Source: CAKZLS01 sp963771545
Lineage (GTDB): Bacteria; Pseudomonadota; Alphaproteobacteria; Rhodospirillales; Defluviicoccaceae
DNA: 64,000 bases
NCBI GenBank assembly: GCA_963771545.1
Contig: CAVYTX010000002.1
Location: forward strand, 2,046,001 to 2,110,000
Reading direction: 5' to 3'
In this document: positions 18,533 to 27,657 of the stretch, piece by piece
How the letters are laid out: each line of letters opens with the position of its first letter
How positions within the stretch are numbered: position 1 is the first letter of the stretch
Notes under the pieces: model-generated
What the model was told of the DNA's origin: nothing
The model's database searches: none
What the model saw: the letters and a program-made list of their open reading frames with translations, nothing else
Translations under genes and position numbers: made by a program

Positions 18533-19298
18533 TTAGGCGACCTGCCGTCTCCGCCGGGCGAAGCCCACGAGAGCCATCAGGCCCGTGCCGAACAGCCACA
18601 CCGCGCCGGGAAGCGGCACCGGCTGGACCGACTCGACCATCACGACAAAGTCTTCGAAGTCTCCATCCGCGATGGCGCCGTCCAAGTCTTCCCACGCCAG
18701 AATGTACTCGGAAGGACTCCACACGCCTGGAGCCACATCGGGCAGATTCACGAGATCGCCGGCGCCCTGGTAAGCCGCCATGTGATCGTAACCGTCCGAG
18801 TTCAAGCTGGTGTCGCTGAACCAGACCCCGGTGTTGGCCTCGCCGCTCGGCGTCGAATTCAAGGAAGAAGCCGAACATGTTCCCGGCAAAATCCACGCCC
18901 GTGTCGACAAAATTCACGAACACGGATCCATCGTCCTTGATGGACAGCAGTCCTTGTGCGCCCGCCGAAGCTAAACCGTTGAAAATCGTCACCTGTTTCG
19001 TCGGATCCGCCGCGTCATAGACACCGAAGACATTCGTGTTGGCCAGGCCGGCGAGTTCGACGATCAGCGTGCTGACCGCTCCGCCCGTTGCCGTGATCGA
19101 CCACGCCGAGTCGCCGGCATCCGCGATTTCATCGGTTGAGACGTCAACGCTGCTTGGCGGCGGGACGGTGATCCCGTCGAGCACGGCTTGAAGCGCGGCG
19201 CCTCCGTCACCGAAGCTGACGGCCTCCGCCGGCCCCGCCCCTTGAAGGAGAAACGGCAACCCAGCCGCGGCCCCCAATATCAAACTTCTGAATTTCAT
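18533..19298 (-). pseudogene. PEP-CTERM (VPLPA-type) exported protein, frameshifted
   Basis: The N-terminal frame (ATG at 19296-19298, GGGAG upstream) gives a signal peptide (MKFRSLILGAAAGLPFLLQG) and a DUF4114-like body up to FVDTGVDFAGNMFGFFLE. It then runs out of frame. The remainder continues in another frame (STPSGEANTGVWFSDTSLN to the end) with the sorting tail VPLPGAVWLFGTGLMALVG and basic RRRR. One indel near 18860-18870 would join them into about 255 residues. Such tails are handled by exosortase/archaeosortase systems tied to exopolysaccharide. Real mutation and assembly error cannot be separated here. Confidence 0.85.
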
Positions 19299-19633
19299 AA
19301 CCAAACACTCCCATAGGTAGCAACCCCGATAGGACGCACAATACATGCGTTTATCAAAACTTTCATCAAAAAAACTGAAAAATTTTAATTTTTCTAGATA
19401 TGAATACTCATTTGTGTAAGTATTGGCCCAAATAGGTGTAAATTAACGACTATGGGTTAAACGTGTTTATCCATTTTTGTTTTATCTATTCTTAGATCCC
19501 AATCGGAAATGGATCCGGTGGCCAATTTGCTTGATTTCTAAATAACCCTGCACCGGCGAACGGACCGCGCTATACTCTCCGTAACGACCCGCCGCGCGGC
19601 AAGTGTTGGGCGCAAATTGCAGGGAGAAGACAC
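19299..19633. other. AT-rich intergenic region
   Basis: The stretch between the divergent PEP-CTERM and SRPBCC genes is AT-rich at about 19330-19540 and contains no credible gene. It should hold both promoters. CTATACTCTCC near 19570 could include a -10 element for the SRPBCC gene, but no paired -35 is convincing. Confidence 0.5.
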
Positions 19634-20053
19634 GTGACCAAGGTTTACATGCTGAACAGGCTCGGCGTGTCCGCCGACGCGGTATGGCGGGTCATCGGCG
19701 GCTTCAACGCGCTGCCGGACTGGCATCCAGCCATCGAGAAGAGCGAGCTGGACGAGGGTGGCCGGATCCGCACCCTCGGCCTGGCGGGCGGCGGCGTCAT
19801 CACCGAGCGGCTGGACGAACACGACGACGCCGAGCGCGCCTACACCTACTCCATCACCCAGAGCCCGCTGCCGGTGGCCAACTACACCGCCACCATCAAG
19901 GTCACGGAAGAGGGCGACGGCTGCAAGGTGGAGTGGTCGAGCTTGTTCGACCCCCACGGCGCGTCCGAGGGCGAGGCCTCCCAGGTGATCGAGGGAATCT
20001 ACAAGGCCGGGTTCGACAACCTCAGAAAGCTGCTCGGCGTTCCGACCACCTGA
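19634..20053 (+). CDS. SRPBCC (START/polyketide cyclase-like) protein
   Basis: The 139 residues read from GTG at 19634, with AGGGAGAA upstream. The fold pattern is typical of Polyketide_cyc2 proteins: early VSADAVWRVIGGFNALPDWHP, central LDEHDDAERAYTYSITQSPLP, and a C-terminal helix (EIYKAGFDNLRKLL-like). These form a hydrophobic ligand-binding pocket; the ligand is unknown. It converges on lysS with 13 bp between stops. Confidence 0.85.
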   Translation: MTKVYMLNRLGVSADAVWRVIGGFNALPDWHPAIEKSELDEGGRIRTLGLAGGGVITERLDEHDDAERAYTYSITQSPLPVANYTATIKVTEEGDGCKVEWSSLFDPHGASEGEASQVIEGIYKAGFDNLRKLLGVPTT

Positions 20054-20066
20054 CGTATCGCCGCAC

Positions 20067-21584
20067 TCAGCCTCTCGGACGCAATGTCGGAAAGGCGATG
20101 ACGTCGCGGATGCTGGGCGAGTCGGTGAGAATCATGGCGAGCCGGTCGATGCCGATGCCCAATCCGCCGGTGGGCGGCATGCCGAACTCCAGCACGCGGA
20201 CGAATTCGGCGTCCAGCATCTGCGCCTCCTCGTCGCCCCGGGCGCGGGCCTCGGCCTGGCCCTTGAACCTCGCGAGCTGGTCCTGGGCGTCGTTCAGCTC
20301 GGTGAAGGCATTGGCGATCTCCCATCCGTTGACGTAGGTCTCAAACCGCTCGACCAGCAACGGCTGCTCGCGGTGCCTCTTGGCCAGCGGCGAGATGTCC
20401 AGCGGGAAATCGGTCACGTGGATCGGCTGGATAAGCCCCTCCTCCACCCGCTCGCCGAACACCGTCTCCACCACCTGGCCCCAGTTGGCCTTGGGATCGG
20501 TCTCCACACCTACCCCCTTTGCCGCGTCCCGCGCCGCCGCCGGGTCGGTGACGGCCAGAAAGTCCACGCCGGTGGCCTCCTTGACCAGATCCACCATGGA
20601 CTTGCGCGGCCACGGCGGCGTCAGGTCGATCTCGGTCCCGCCGAACCGGACGTTCAGCGCGCCGTCGTTGCTGGCCCTGGCCGCCGCCGCCACCAGCGCC
20701 TCCACCAGCTCCATCATGTCGAAATAGTCGGCGTAGGCCAGATAGGCCTCGGCCATGGTAAACTCCGGATTGTGCCGGGTCGAGATGCCCTCGTTGCGGA
20801 AGCAGCGCCCGATCTCGAACACGCCGTCCGCCAATCCTCCGGCGACGAGTCGTTTCAGGTACAGCTCCGGCGCGATGCGCAGGTAAAGGTCGATCCCCAA
20901 CGCGTTGTGATGGGTGACGAACGGCTTGGCGGTGGCGCCGCCGGCGATGGCCTGCAGCATTGGCGTCTCCACCTCCAGAAACCCGCGTTCGACAAACGTG
21001 GTCCGCAGCGCCGAGACGATGGCGCTGCGTTTGACGAAGGCGTCGCGGCTCTCGCGGTTGACGGTGAGGTCCACGTGGCGGTGGCGGTAGCGCGCCTCCA
21101 CGTCGGTGAGCCCGTGGTACTTCTCCGGCAGCGGCTCCAGGGTCTTGGCGAGCATGGTCAGGCGCTTGGCGTCCACCGTCAGCTCGCCCCGCTTGGTCCG
21201 CCGTACCGTCCCCTCCACCCCGACGATGTCGCCGAGATCGATGAGCTTGAGCAGCGCCAGGTTGGCCTCGTCCAAGTGGTCCTTGTGAGAGAACACCTGG
21301 ATCTTTCCCGACGGATCGTGGAGGTCCATGAACATGCCGCTGTTGCGATACGCCATGATCCGTCCGGCCACCGATACCCTTCCGTCGGCCCGCTGCTCCG
21401 CCGCCAGATCGGCATGCCGATCCTGCAACTCCCCCGCGCCATGGCTGCGATGGAAGGCATGCGGATAGGGTTCGACGCCCAGCGCCCGCAAGCTCTCCAG
21501 ATTGCGCGCCTTGGCCTCCCGCGCATCCTTGGGCGAGGATTGGTTGGAAGCGGCGGGCGTGTCTTTGCTCTTGCGGTCGGCCAT
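20067..21584 (-). CDS. lysS: lysyl-tRNA synthetase, class II
   Basis: About 505 residues from MADRKSKD. An OB-fold anticodon domain (VSVAGRIMAYRNSGMFMDL) precedes the class II core: motif 2 in FEIGRCFRNEG with HNPEFTMAE, and motif 3 in GLGIGIDRLAMILTD. It charges tRNA-Lys. Start choice is open: an in-frame TTG at 21690-21692, 36 codons further up, has a much better AAAAGGAG Shine-Dalgarno than the ATG at 21582-21584, but the extra segment does not look conserved. It might instead be leader translation. Confidence 0.95.
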   Translation of the reverse strand: MADRKSKDTPAASNQSSPKDAREAKARNLESLRALGVEPYPHAFHRSHGAGELQDRHADLAAEQRADGRVSVAGRIMAYRNSGMFMDLHDPSGKIQVFSHKDHLDEANLALLKLIDLGDIVGVEGTVRRTKRGELTVDAKRLTMLAKTLEPLPEKYHGLTDVEARYRHRHVDLTVNRESRDAFVKRSAIVSALRTTFVERGFLEVETPMLQAIAGGATAKPFVTHHNALGIDLYLRIAPELYLKRLVAGGLADGVFEIGRCFRNEGISTRHNPEFTMAEAYLAYADYFDMMELVEALVAAAARASNDGALNVRFGGTEIDLTPPWPRKSMVDLVKEATGVDFLAVTDPAAARDAAKGVGVETDPKANWGQVVETVFGERVEEGLIQPIHVTDFPLDISPLAKRHREQPLLVERFETYVNGWEIANAFTELNDAQDQLARFKGQAEARARGDEEAQMLDAEFVRVLEFGMPPTGGLGIGIDRLAMILTDSPSIRDVIAFPTLRPRG

Positions 21585-21846
21585 GATAAGGGTCGGGTCC
21601 CTGAGGTGCTGGAAAAACGATTGCGAGCCCGTTCTCATACACAGTTCCCCGGCCGTCTCCAACCCCCACCCCCGCCGAGCCCGGTCGTTCAAGAGCGTCG
21701 GACTCCTTTTGCCTTTAGCGCCGCGAGTTGGTTAACATGGCCGCCGTTCGATGTGCGGTTCGAGCATTGTATCCTAAAGAATTCCATGGCCATCATCGGA
21801 GTGCGGATGGTTTCCGGAGCAGTCCAAGCGCTCAAGGGCATGCGCC

Positions 21847-22584
21847 GTGCGCAATATTTTGAAATATTCAATAATCGTCGTTCTCGTCATGCTCGGTTTG
21901 ACGGCGGCGGGGCGGGCGCAAGAGGAGCTTACGCCTTGGACCACGACGCTCTCGGACACCGAGATTGACCGGCGCATCGATTATCTCGAAGAACTGCTCG
22001 ATGCCAGCAAACTCCACGGTCAGATCTGGCAGTGGGGCTGGCTAACGATCGACGGCGTGGCCACGGTCGGCCTGGGCGTCGCGGCGGGCTTGACCGATGA
22101 GCACGACGATCGGGTGGATTATTCCGTCAATGCGGCAAACGCCGCCCTGGGGGTCATCGCGACACAGTACATCGAACCGGTCGAGGCGCGGTTCGGCGCC
22201 GATCGGATTCGGGGCCTTCCGGATACGACCCGTCAGGACAAACTCGCCAAGCTGCGCGCGGCCGAGGATCAGCTTCGCCGCAACGCGAAGCGCGCGGATT
22301 TGCGCTGGTCGTGGGAACAACACCTCGGCAACGCCGGCCTCGCCTTGATCTCGGGAACGATCGTTGGTTTGTGGGGCGAAACGGGCGCGGGCATTACGAC
22401 CGGGGTCACGAACCTGATCGGTGGCATCGCCTACTTGCTGACTCCGCCGGCGCGCCCGGCCGACGATTGGGCGAAGTACAAATCCTTCACGAGGGGAGGC
22501 GGGCACGCGGACCTTACCCGGCTCAGCGTCCAAGCGGGCGCCCTTCGCGATGGAGCCAGGGTCGGTGTTCGCTATGAATGGTAA
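21847..22584 (+). CDS. exported protein of unknown function
   Basis: The 245 residues start at GTG 21847. A signal peptide (RNILKYSIIVVLVMLGLTAAG, cleavage after RAQ) is followed by a charged helix (DTEIDRRIDYLEELLDASK). Alternating small-residue-rich hydrophobic segments follow (VATVGLGVAAGLTDE, LALISGTIVGLWGETGAGITTGVTNL written in parts near residues 60 and 165-190). The chain ends in an aromatic YEW, as some outer-membrane proteins do. No family was recognised. No clear Shine-Dalgarno precedes the start. Confidence 0.7.
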   Translation: MRNILKYSIIVVLVMLGLTAAGRAQEELTPWTTTLSDTEIDRRIDYLEELLDASKLHGQIWQWGWLTIDGVATVGLGVAAGLTDEHDDRVDYSVNAANAALGVIATQYIEPVEARFGADRIRGLPDTTRQDKLAKLRAAEDQLRRNAKRADLRWSWEQHLGNAGLALISGTIVGLWGETGAGITTGVTNLIGGIAYLLTPPARPADDWAKYKSFTRGGGHADLTRLSVQAGALRDGARVGVRYEW

Positions 22585-22704
22585 GCACCGCCTGCTGCCG
22601 GTCGCGGATGCCGGCCGTGTCAACCCGCCGAAACAGGTAGCTGCTTCGCGGGACCGCACACTCTAGAGTCGGTGATCCAAATCGATGAGAAAGGCGGAAA
22701 GGCC

Positions 22705-22980
22705 ATGAACGCCAAGGGCGCTGAGTTCAACACCGAGCACAACCTGCGGACGTCCGTGACGATCATCCGGGCCGCATCCGAAATCCTGTCCGATCACCCG
22801 GACATGCCGCCCGGCGAACGGCGACGGTTTCAGGATGCGCTTGTCACGGAAAGCGCCCGATTGAGCCACATGATCAACCAAATCACGGTTCAACGCTCCC
22901 TCGAGGAAAGCGAGCCGGGTCAAGCAACGTACCGTCCCCGGGCTTCCGTGCCGCCCGTAGGATGCGGCCAGCCGCGATGA
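22705..22980 (+). CDS. small DHp-only histidine-kinase-like protein
   Basis: The 91 residues start at ATG 22705, just after AAAGGCGGAAAGG. Residues about 8-65 resemble a HisKA dimerisation helix pair: an H-box-like HNLRTSVTIIRAASEIL, then a second helix RRRFQDALVTESARLSHMINQI. There is no ATPase domain, so it cannot be an autokinase. It could be a decoy, a phosphotransfer partner or a remnant. Phospho-acceptor would be the His in the H-box. Confidence 0.6.
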   Translation: MNAKGAEFNTEHNLRTSVTIIRAASEILSDHPDMPPGERRRFQDALVTESARLSHMINQITVQRSLEESEPGQATYRPRASVPPVGCGQPR

Positions 22981-23233
22981 ACAGCTCCCGGTTTGGCTCG
23001 AGGTCGGATAACGGAGTCCAGCATGACCGCATCGAGCCCGATCATCAGGGCGCCCAATTCACACTCCATTCTCGTATGGTCATCGAAATGTAACGGCGGC
23101 CGTGCATGATGTTCACCCGCCATTCACACAATTTTTAGGTTGCGGGCGTACGTTCCTGACGCCAATGGAGGCACCGGCGAGGTGTCGAAAGGAGCGGCTC
23201 CGTTCATCCGTCTAGGAACAAAGGAAAGTCATC

Positions 23234-23449
23234 ATGCTCAGTTTGATTGATCTTATCGATTTCGCCGAAATCAGCCGCGCGCTCGACGAGCACGCCGCGT
23301 CCGGTGGGCGCGTTGATGGTCCGGCGGGACCGCATCGCCGAACGGGCAGTGGCCTCGGGGACATCAAGAACCAACGGTTGCCGACAGCGGCACGCGTTCG
23401 CGCCGTTTCTACAGAAAGTCTAGCGGGCTGGAGCAGGTCGACCAGTTGA
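23234..23449 (+). CDS. doubtful small protein, 71 aa
   Basis: The ATG follows AGGAACAAAGGAAAG, a good ribosome site. The product begins MLSLIDLIDFAEISRALDEHA. After about residue 25 the frame becomes Pro/Gly/Arg-rich and less protein-like, while another frame reads MVRRDRIAERAVASG, so a frameshift is possible. No homologue recognised. Confidence 0.35.
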   Translation: MLSLIDLIDFAEISRALDEHAASGGRVDGPAGPHRRTGSGLGDIKNQRLPTAARVRAVSTESLAGWSRSTS

Positions 23450-23660
23450 ACGCGGCCGGCGTGCAACAAAACCGTTAGTCTCAGAAACGCCGGCGCCCGG
23501 AAACGCCGGCACCAAAGCCGTCCGATCTCCATGCCGTCGCAAAAGAAGCCGAGCTGAAGGCGGCCCGCGACGGCCGCGGGCCTCGCGACCCGCCCTGTTT
23601 CCATCCCCGTCGATGATCCGGCGGTGGTTCCTTATCGTTCAACACAGCACACACCCCATA

Positions 23661-23693
23661 ATACTAACGGTCGTTAATAATGATCGTTGGTAT
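23661..23693. repeat. 33-bp palindrome related to the moaA-downstream repeat
   Basis: ATACTAACGGTC and GATCGTTGGTAT form inverted ends around GTTAATAAT. The left half, with the following TTAATAATGA, matches the outer arm of the 12816-13083 element (ATACCAACGGTC, ACTAATAATGA). Confidence 0.7.
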
Positions 23694-24386
23694 CGGACAA
23701 GCGCCTTGGGAACGCCGTCAGCGGCGCGCGAACCCGCGACCGGAGCGCAAGATCCGCGGCAGAACTCTCGAGGGGGCGGCGAGGTCACTCCCCGAGAAGC
23801 ACGATTACGCTCAAGCTGCGTGGGTGCGTTTCTTGTTGGTCACTAAACCGGAAAAACGATACGGCATATTAAAAATCGTAATCGTACGCATATGATATAC
23901 TGAAAACACTTTCAAGTTGCTTTTAACCCAATCATATCACCCATTTCAGATACATGAAGGTGTTTTATCTCGCAAACCATGTGAACAACAACAAACAGAT
24001 AGCAGTTCGCGAAGACATAGTAATTTGAAGAGAAAAAGATTGCCATGATTTAAATTGAACTTAGAAATTTGCCGATATATGGACGTTTTTGCAGAATTAA
24101 TCTTAAAATTATAGAGATATACTCAATTGGGGCATGATTGACTAAGGTAACTGTGACAGTGTTAGGACAACGAAACGAAAAGTTTTGTGTGTCGCTCGTT
24201 AACAATTGGGTTCGAGGTGCCGTTTTTCGTGAGGTTTGGCCTTGGTTCATAAGGCCTAGAATTCGTTTCTTGGCGATCGATGTCGAAGCAAGGACGCCGC
24301 GCGTTAGGCGTGCATCGCAACCGGCACCGTTCTCCATGGCGGGGCGGCGCCCTCGGAACTAGAAACCAGAAAATGGGGAACTAATA

Positions 24387-26753
24387 ATGACAGATTTGCG
24401 AAACATCGAGGCGCGCGAGCCCGATGGAACCGGAAACAACCCGCTCGACGACGACTTGGGGTCCTCGAATGAAACCTTTAAACGCATAACATTAAACAGC
24501 TACGCGGACGGTTTCGGCGAAATGCTGGATGTCCCGCCGCCACCCGGACCTCCAGCTCCCGTTAACACGGCCGCCAATCCCGACTGGATCGATCCGGCGG
24601 CAATCACCGACGCGGTCATGGCGCAGCCCAAGGACGGCAACGGCAACGACATCAGCATCCCGAATTCGTTCGACTTCAACGAGTATGGCCAGTTCTTCGG
24701 TCAGTTTTTGACTCACGACGTCGCCGAAGCGGAAATCGGCGCTCCCGGTGCGGAGCAGGCATTCATTCTTCCCGACCTTCCGTTCCCGTTCGGACGGACG
24801 CCCGGCGACGTGGACGGGGATGGCGTCAAGCAGCAACACAACCACGAGACCAGCTACCTGGATATGAGCAACGTCTACGGCAGATCGGAGGAAATGCTCG
24901 ACCTGCTGCGCGCGGACCATCCCGGCGGTGGGCAATCGGCGTATCTTTTGATGGGCGACGACAACTTGCTGGCTACCTACCAAGACGTCGCCGACGACTC
25001 GGGCGTGGACATTAATACTGTCTTAGCGACGTTGGTGCCCGATGCGGCAGTCCCCAACTCCCCCGACCAGTTTGCCACCGGCGACGATCGCGGCAACCAG
25101 CAGCCGGCGTTGAACAGCCATCAAACGGTGTGGGCGCGGAACCACAACTGGCACGTGGACCAGTTGAAGGCGAATTACGCGGGCTGGACCGAACAGGAGT
25201 ATTTCAACGCGGCGCGCGCCCTGAACGAAGCCGAGTGGCAGAACGTCGTCTACAACGAGTATCTGACAAAGCTCACCGGCCAGGATATCCTTGGCGGCTA
25301 TACCGGTTACAACTCCTCGGTCGACCCCTCGGTGATCAACGAGTGGACAACCGTTGCCTTCCGCTTCGGCCACGACCAGTCGAGCAACCTGTTGACGCTG
25401 GTCGGCGAAGACGGAACGTTGGTGGGGACGGAGACCCTCGCCTCGGCCTTCAACCTCGGCAACATCGCCCAGGCCTACAGCACCGGCAGCATCGATGACT
25501 GGTTGCGCGGACAGCTCGAGTTGCACACCCAGGAGATCGACGGATACGTGGTCGAAGGCAACCGCCAGCTGCTGTTCGGGCTCGGGGGGACTGTCAACCT
25601 CGAAGTGTTTGACATCGCCCGCGGCCGCGACCATGGCGTCGGCGACTACAACGAACTGCGCCAGGAGCTTGGCCTCGACACCTATTCGGACTTCGACGAC
25701 TTTGCCGCGGCCAACAATCTCGCCGCGGACAGGCTGGCCGCGCTCAAGGCCATCTACAACGACGACATCGGTCTTCTCGACTCGATCGTCGGCGTGCTGC
25801 TGGAGAAGCCGGCGGGGGCCGCCATGCTGGGCGAGACCGGCACGTTGCTGAACGTCCTGCAATTCACGGCGATGAGCGAGGGTGACCGGTTCTTCTACTT
25901 GAACCGGTTTGACGACGACCTAATCGCGCAAATCGACAAAACCTCGATGGCCGACATCCTGTTGCGCACCACCGACATCGACTACGTCTATCACGATGCC
26001 TTCCTGGCCCACAATCGGATCGGCGGCGACGATGGGAACTATGGGAACAACACCCTGTACGGAACCGATGACGAAGACCTGGTGCTGGGCTTCGACGGCC
26101 GCGACAATCTCAAGGGCCGCGATGGCAATGACGATCTCTACGGCGGCACCGGCGACGATACCGCCAATGGCGGCAATGACGACGACCGTGTCTACGGTGA
26201 AGACGGCAACGACGATCTCTACGGCGCCAGCGGCGACGACATTGTCGAAGGCGGCAGCGGCTACGATCGAGTCAATGGCGGCGGCGGCGATGACGTTGTC
26301 AAGGGCGGCAAGGGCAACGACCTTCTCATTGGCGGCAAGGGCGACGACTGGTTGGCCGGTGGCGAGGGCAGCGACCACATGACCGGCAACGGCGGGAAAG
26401 ATCGGTTCTTGTTCAAGCAGGGCGATACCGGAACGGGTCCCGACAAGGACTACATCACGGATTTCAACGTCAAGCAGGACTGGATCGTTCTCAAGTTCGA
26501 CGCTGAATTCAACTACATCGGCTTCGGCCATGGGTTTAGCGGCGGCGGCGGCGCGGAGCTTCGCCTCAACGGCAATACCCTGCAGGGCGATGCGGACGGC
26601 GACGGCTACACGGACCTGGAGATCATGCTGCAAGGGTTGAAGCTGAGTGATGTCCCCAAGGTCGAGGACAGGATCGTCCAGGGCGACGCTATCATGCAGG
26701 GCGACCTCGATGCTCTTCAGGATAGCGGGGATGGCGCCTACTACGATCTGTAG
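24387..26753 (+). CDS. animal-type heme peroxidase with C-terminal RTX repeats
   Basis: The 788 residues carry an An_peroxidase (myeloperoxidase/peroxidasin superfamily) domain, about 15-545. It contains FGQFLTHD with candidate distal His110, WARNHN, an RALNEAEWQNVVYNEYL helix, FRFGHDQ with candidate proximal heme His329, and DIARGRDHGVGDYN. Residues about 556-675 are Gly/Asp nonapeptide RTX repeats (GNDDLYGG, GDDTANGG, GNDLLIGG), so it is probably a Ca2+-dependent type I secretion substrate with no N-terminal signal. It would oxidise halides or phenolics outside the cell. No secretion ATPase or TolC is in the window. Confidence 0.92.
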   Translation: MTDLRNIEAREPDGTGNNPLDDDLGSSNETFKRITLNSYADGFGEMLDVPPPPGPPAPVNTAANPDWIDPAAITDAVMAQPKDGNGNDISIPNSFDFNEYGQFFGQFLTHDVAEAEIGAPGAEQAFILPDLPFPFGRTPGDVDGDGVKQQHNHETSYLDMSNVYGRSEEMLDLLRADHPGGGQSAYLLMGDDNLLATYQDVADDSGVDINTVLATLVPDAAVPNSPDQFATGDDRGNQQPALNSHQTVWARNHNWHVDQLKANYAGWTEQEYFNAARALNEAEWQNVVYNEYLTKLTGQDILGGYTGYNSSVDPSVINEWTTVAFRFGHDQSSNLLTLVGEDGTLVGTETLASAFNLGNIAQAYSTGSIDDWLRGQLELHTQEIDGYVVEGNRQLLFGLGGTVNLEVFDIARGRDHGVGDYNELRQELGLDTYSDFDDFAAANNLAADRLAALKAIYNDDIGLLDSIVGVLLEKPAGAAMLGETGTLLNVLQFTAMSEGDRFFYLNRFDDDLIAQIDKTSMADILLRTTDIDYVYHDAFLAHNRIGGDDGNYGNNTLYGTDDEDLVLGFDGRDNLKGRDGNDDLYGGTGDDTANGGNDDDRVYGEDGNDDLYGASGDDIVEGGSGYDRVNGGGGDDVVKGGKGNDLLIGGKGDDWLAGGEGSDHMTGNGGKDRFLFKQGDTGTGPDKDYITDFNVKQDWIVLKFDAEFNYIGFGHGFSGGGGAELRLNGNTLQGDADGDGYTDLEIMLQGLKLSDVPKVEDRIVQGDAIMQGDLDALQDSGDGAYYDL

Positions 26754-27124
26754 GCCGGTCCGGTCCCTCCGTGAGCGATCTCGCCGGGGACAAGCCGACC
26801 GGGCGTTCTCACCTTCGTTGGACACGGCGAAGGCCGCCAAGCGGATGTCGGCCCCGGCGGGATCGCAGGAGGGATCGTCGGAGGATCATCAATCGAAGCG
26901 GCACGCGTAAGTCGCAAGGGCGCTGTCACCCCGCCGATTGGGGTTGCGGCGCCCGCCGCGTTAAGGGGTCGCCCGTTCAAAGCAAACGACATTGATACGG
27001 ACCCGCCGGTCGCGGGTCCGTATTGTTCTGCGAAGGAGGCGTCCATGTCTTATCAAAGCAGTCGCGATCACGCCTCTTTCCAGCCCGTATCGGGATGCTG
27101 GGCTTATACCCACGGTCGTTGGTA
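26754..27124. other. intergenic region between convergent genes
   Basis: Between the peroxidase stop and the DUF3775 stop. Only the hairpin at 26995-27023 and the degenerate palindrome at 27106-27125 stand out; no gene was recognised. Confidence 0.5.
26995..27023. terminator. strong hairpin, possible terminator
   Basis: ATACGGACCCGC and GCGGGTCCGTAT pair perfectly over 12 bp around a 5-base loop, followed by TGTTCTG. It could end transcription between convergent genes, though the T run is short. Confidence 0.55.
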
Positions 27125-27125
27125 T
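27106..27125. repeat. degenerate short palindrome, ATACC...GGTAT type
   Basis: ATACCCACGGTCGTTGGTAT keeps the two ends of the family seen at 12816 and 23661 but has lost the centre. It abuts the stop codon of the DUF3775 gene. Confidence 0.5.
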
Positions 27126-27529
27126 CAGAGCCTTCCGATTTCCACGTCCGCGCATGAGTAGCCGAGTTGAGAGAGACCCTCTTCCAGATAATCGGCGAGG
27201 AGCGGCTCGTTCATCAGCGCGTCGGGCCGGCGTTCGTCCGGCGCGTCCAGGGCATCGGCGAGGGCGCGACGCCATTCGCCGCGGTCGTAGTCGCCGCGGC
27301 CCAGCCAAAGCAGAGCGAGAACCTCGCACGCTTCGTCCACGTTGAGGTCCTCAAGACAGCTCCGGACTTCCTCGGCGGTGGGATCGTCGGGATAGTCGAA
27401 CAGCACCACCCGCTCCGCGTCGTCGCCCGGGTTGTCGCCGGGGTCGGGCACCTCCGGCTCCATCTTGACGTCGAACTCGCGCGCCTTGATGATGAGATAA
27501 CAAATCTTCTCGTGGTCGATCGTCAGCAT
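27125..27529 (-). CDS. DUF3775 family protein
   Basis: The 134 residues start at MLTIDHEKICYLIIKAREFD (CAT at 27527-27529), then an acidic Pro/Asp linker. The DUF3775 body follows: EEVRSCLEDLNVDEACEVLALLW cut as helices, then WRRALADALDAP and LADYLEEGLSQLGYSCAD. DUF3775 proteins are small acidic proteins of unknown function, common in Alphaproteobacteria. Length and both conserved blocks fit. Confidence 0.85.
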   Translation of the reverse strand: MLTIDHEKICYLIIKAREFDVKMEPEVPDPGDNPGDDAERVVLFDYPDDPTAEEVRSCLEDLNVDEACEVLALLWLGRGDYDRGEWRRALADALDAPDERRPDALMNEPLLADYLEEGLSQLGYSCADVEIGRL

Positions 27530-27657
27530 GGAAATCACCAAATCGTTACCGGCAGAGTATAGCCGCGTCCGCGCCCCGCGCCAAACACGGTGATCGTCGC
27601 CGAGCCCTTGGATTAATCGTGTGCGAAGCAACGACCCGGCCGCGATGACCTTCGGCC

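Larger units (their letters stand above)
22981..24386. other. long region with one weak small ORF and a palindromic repeat
   Basis: 1.4 kb between the DHp-like gene and the heme peroxidase. Apart from the small ORF at 23234 and the palindrome at 23661, I see no supported gene. The part from about 23880 to 24200 is markedly AT-rich, unlike its surroundings, and probably carries the peroxidase promoter or is a remnant of inserted DNA. Confidence 0.5.

Noticed and set aside
20373..21968. 531-codon antisense frame opposite lysS
   Set aside because: Composition typical of the opposite strand of a GC-rich gene; lysS is unambiguous.
24138..24362. 74-codon frame in the AT-rich block
   Set aside because: No ribosome site or homology; the region is better read as regulatory or degraded DNA.
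27530..27657. Upstream extension of the DUF3775 gene
   Set aside because: Open but not family-like; the ATG at 27529 fits the domain start.
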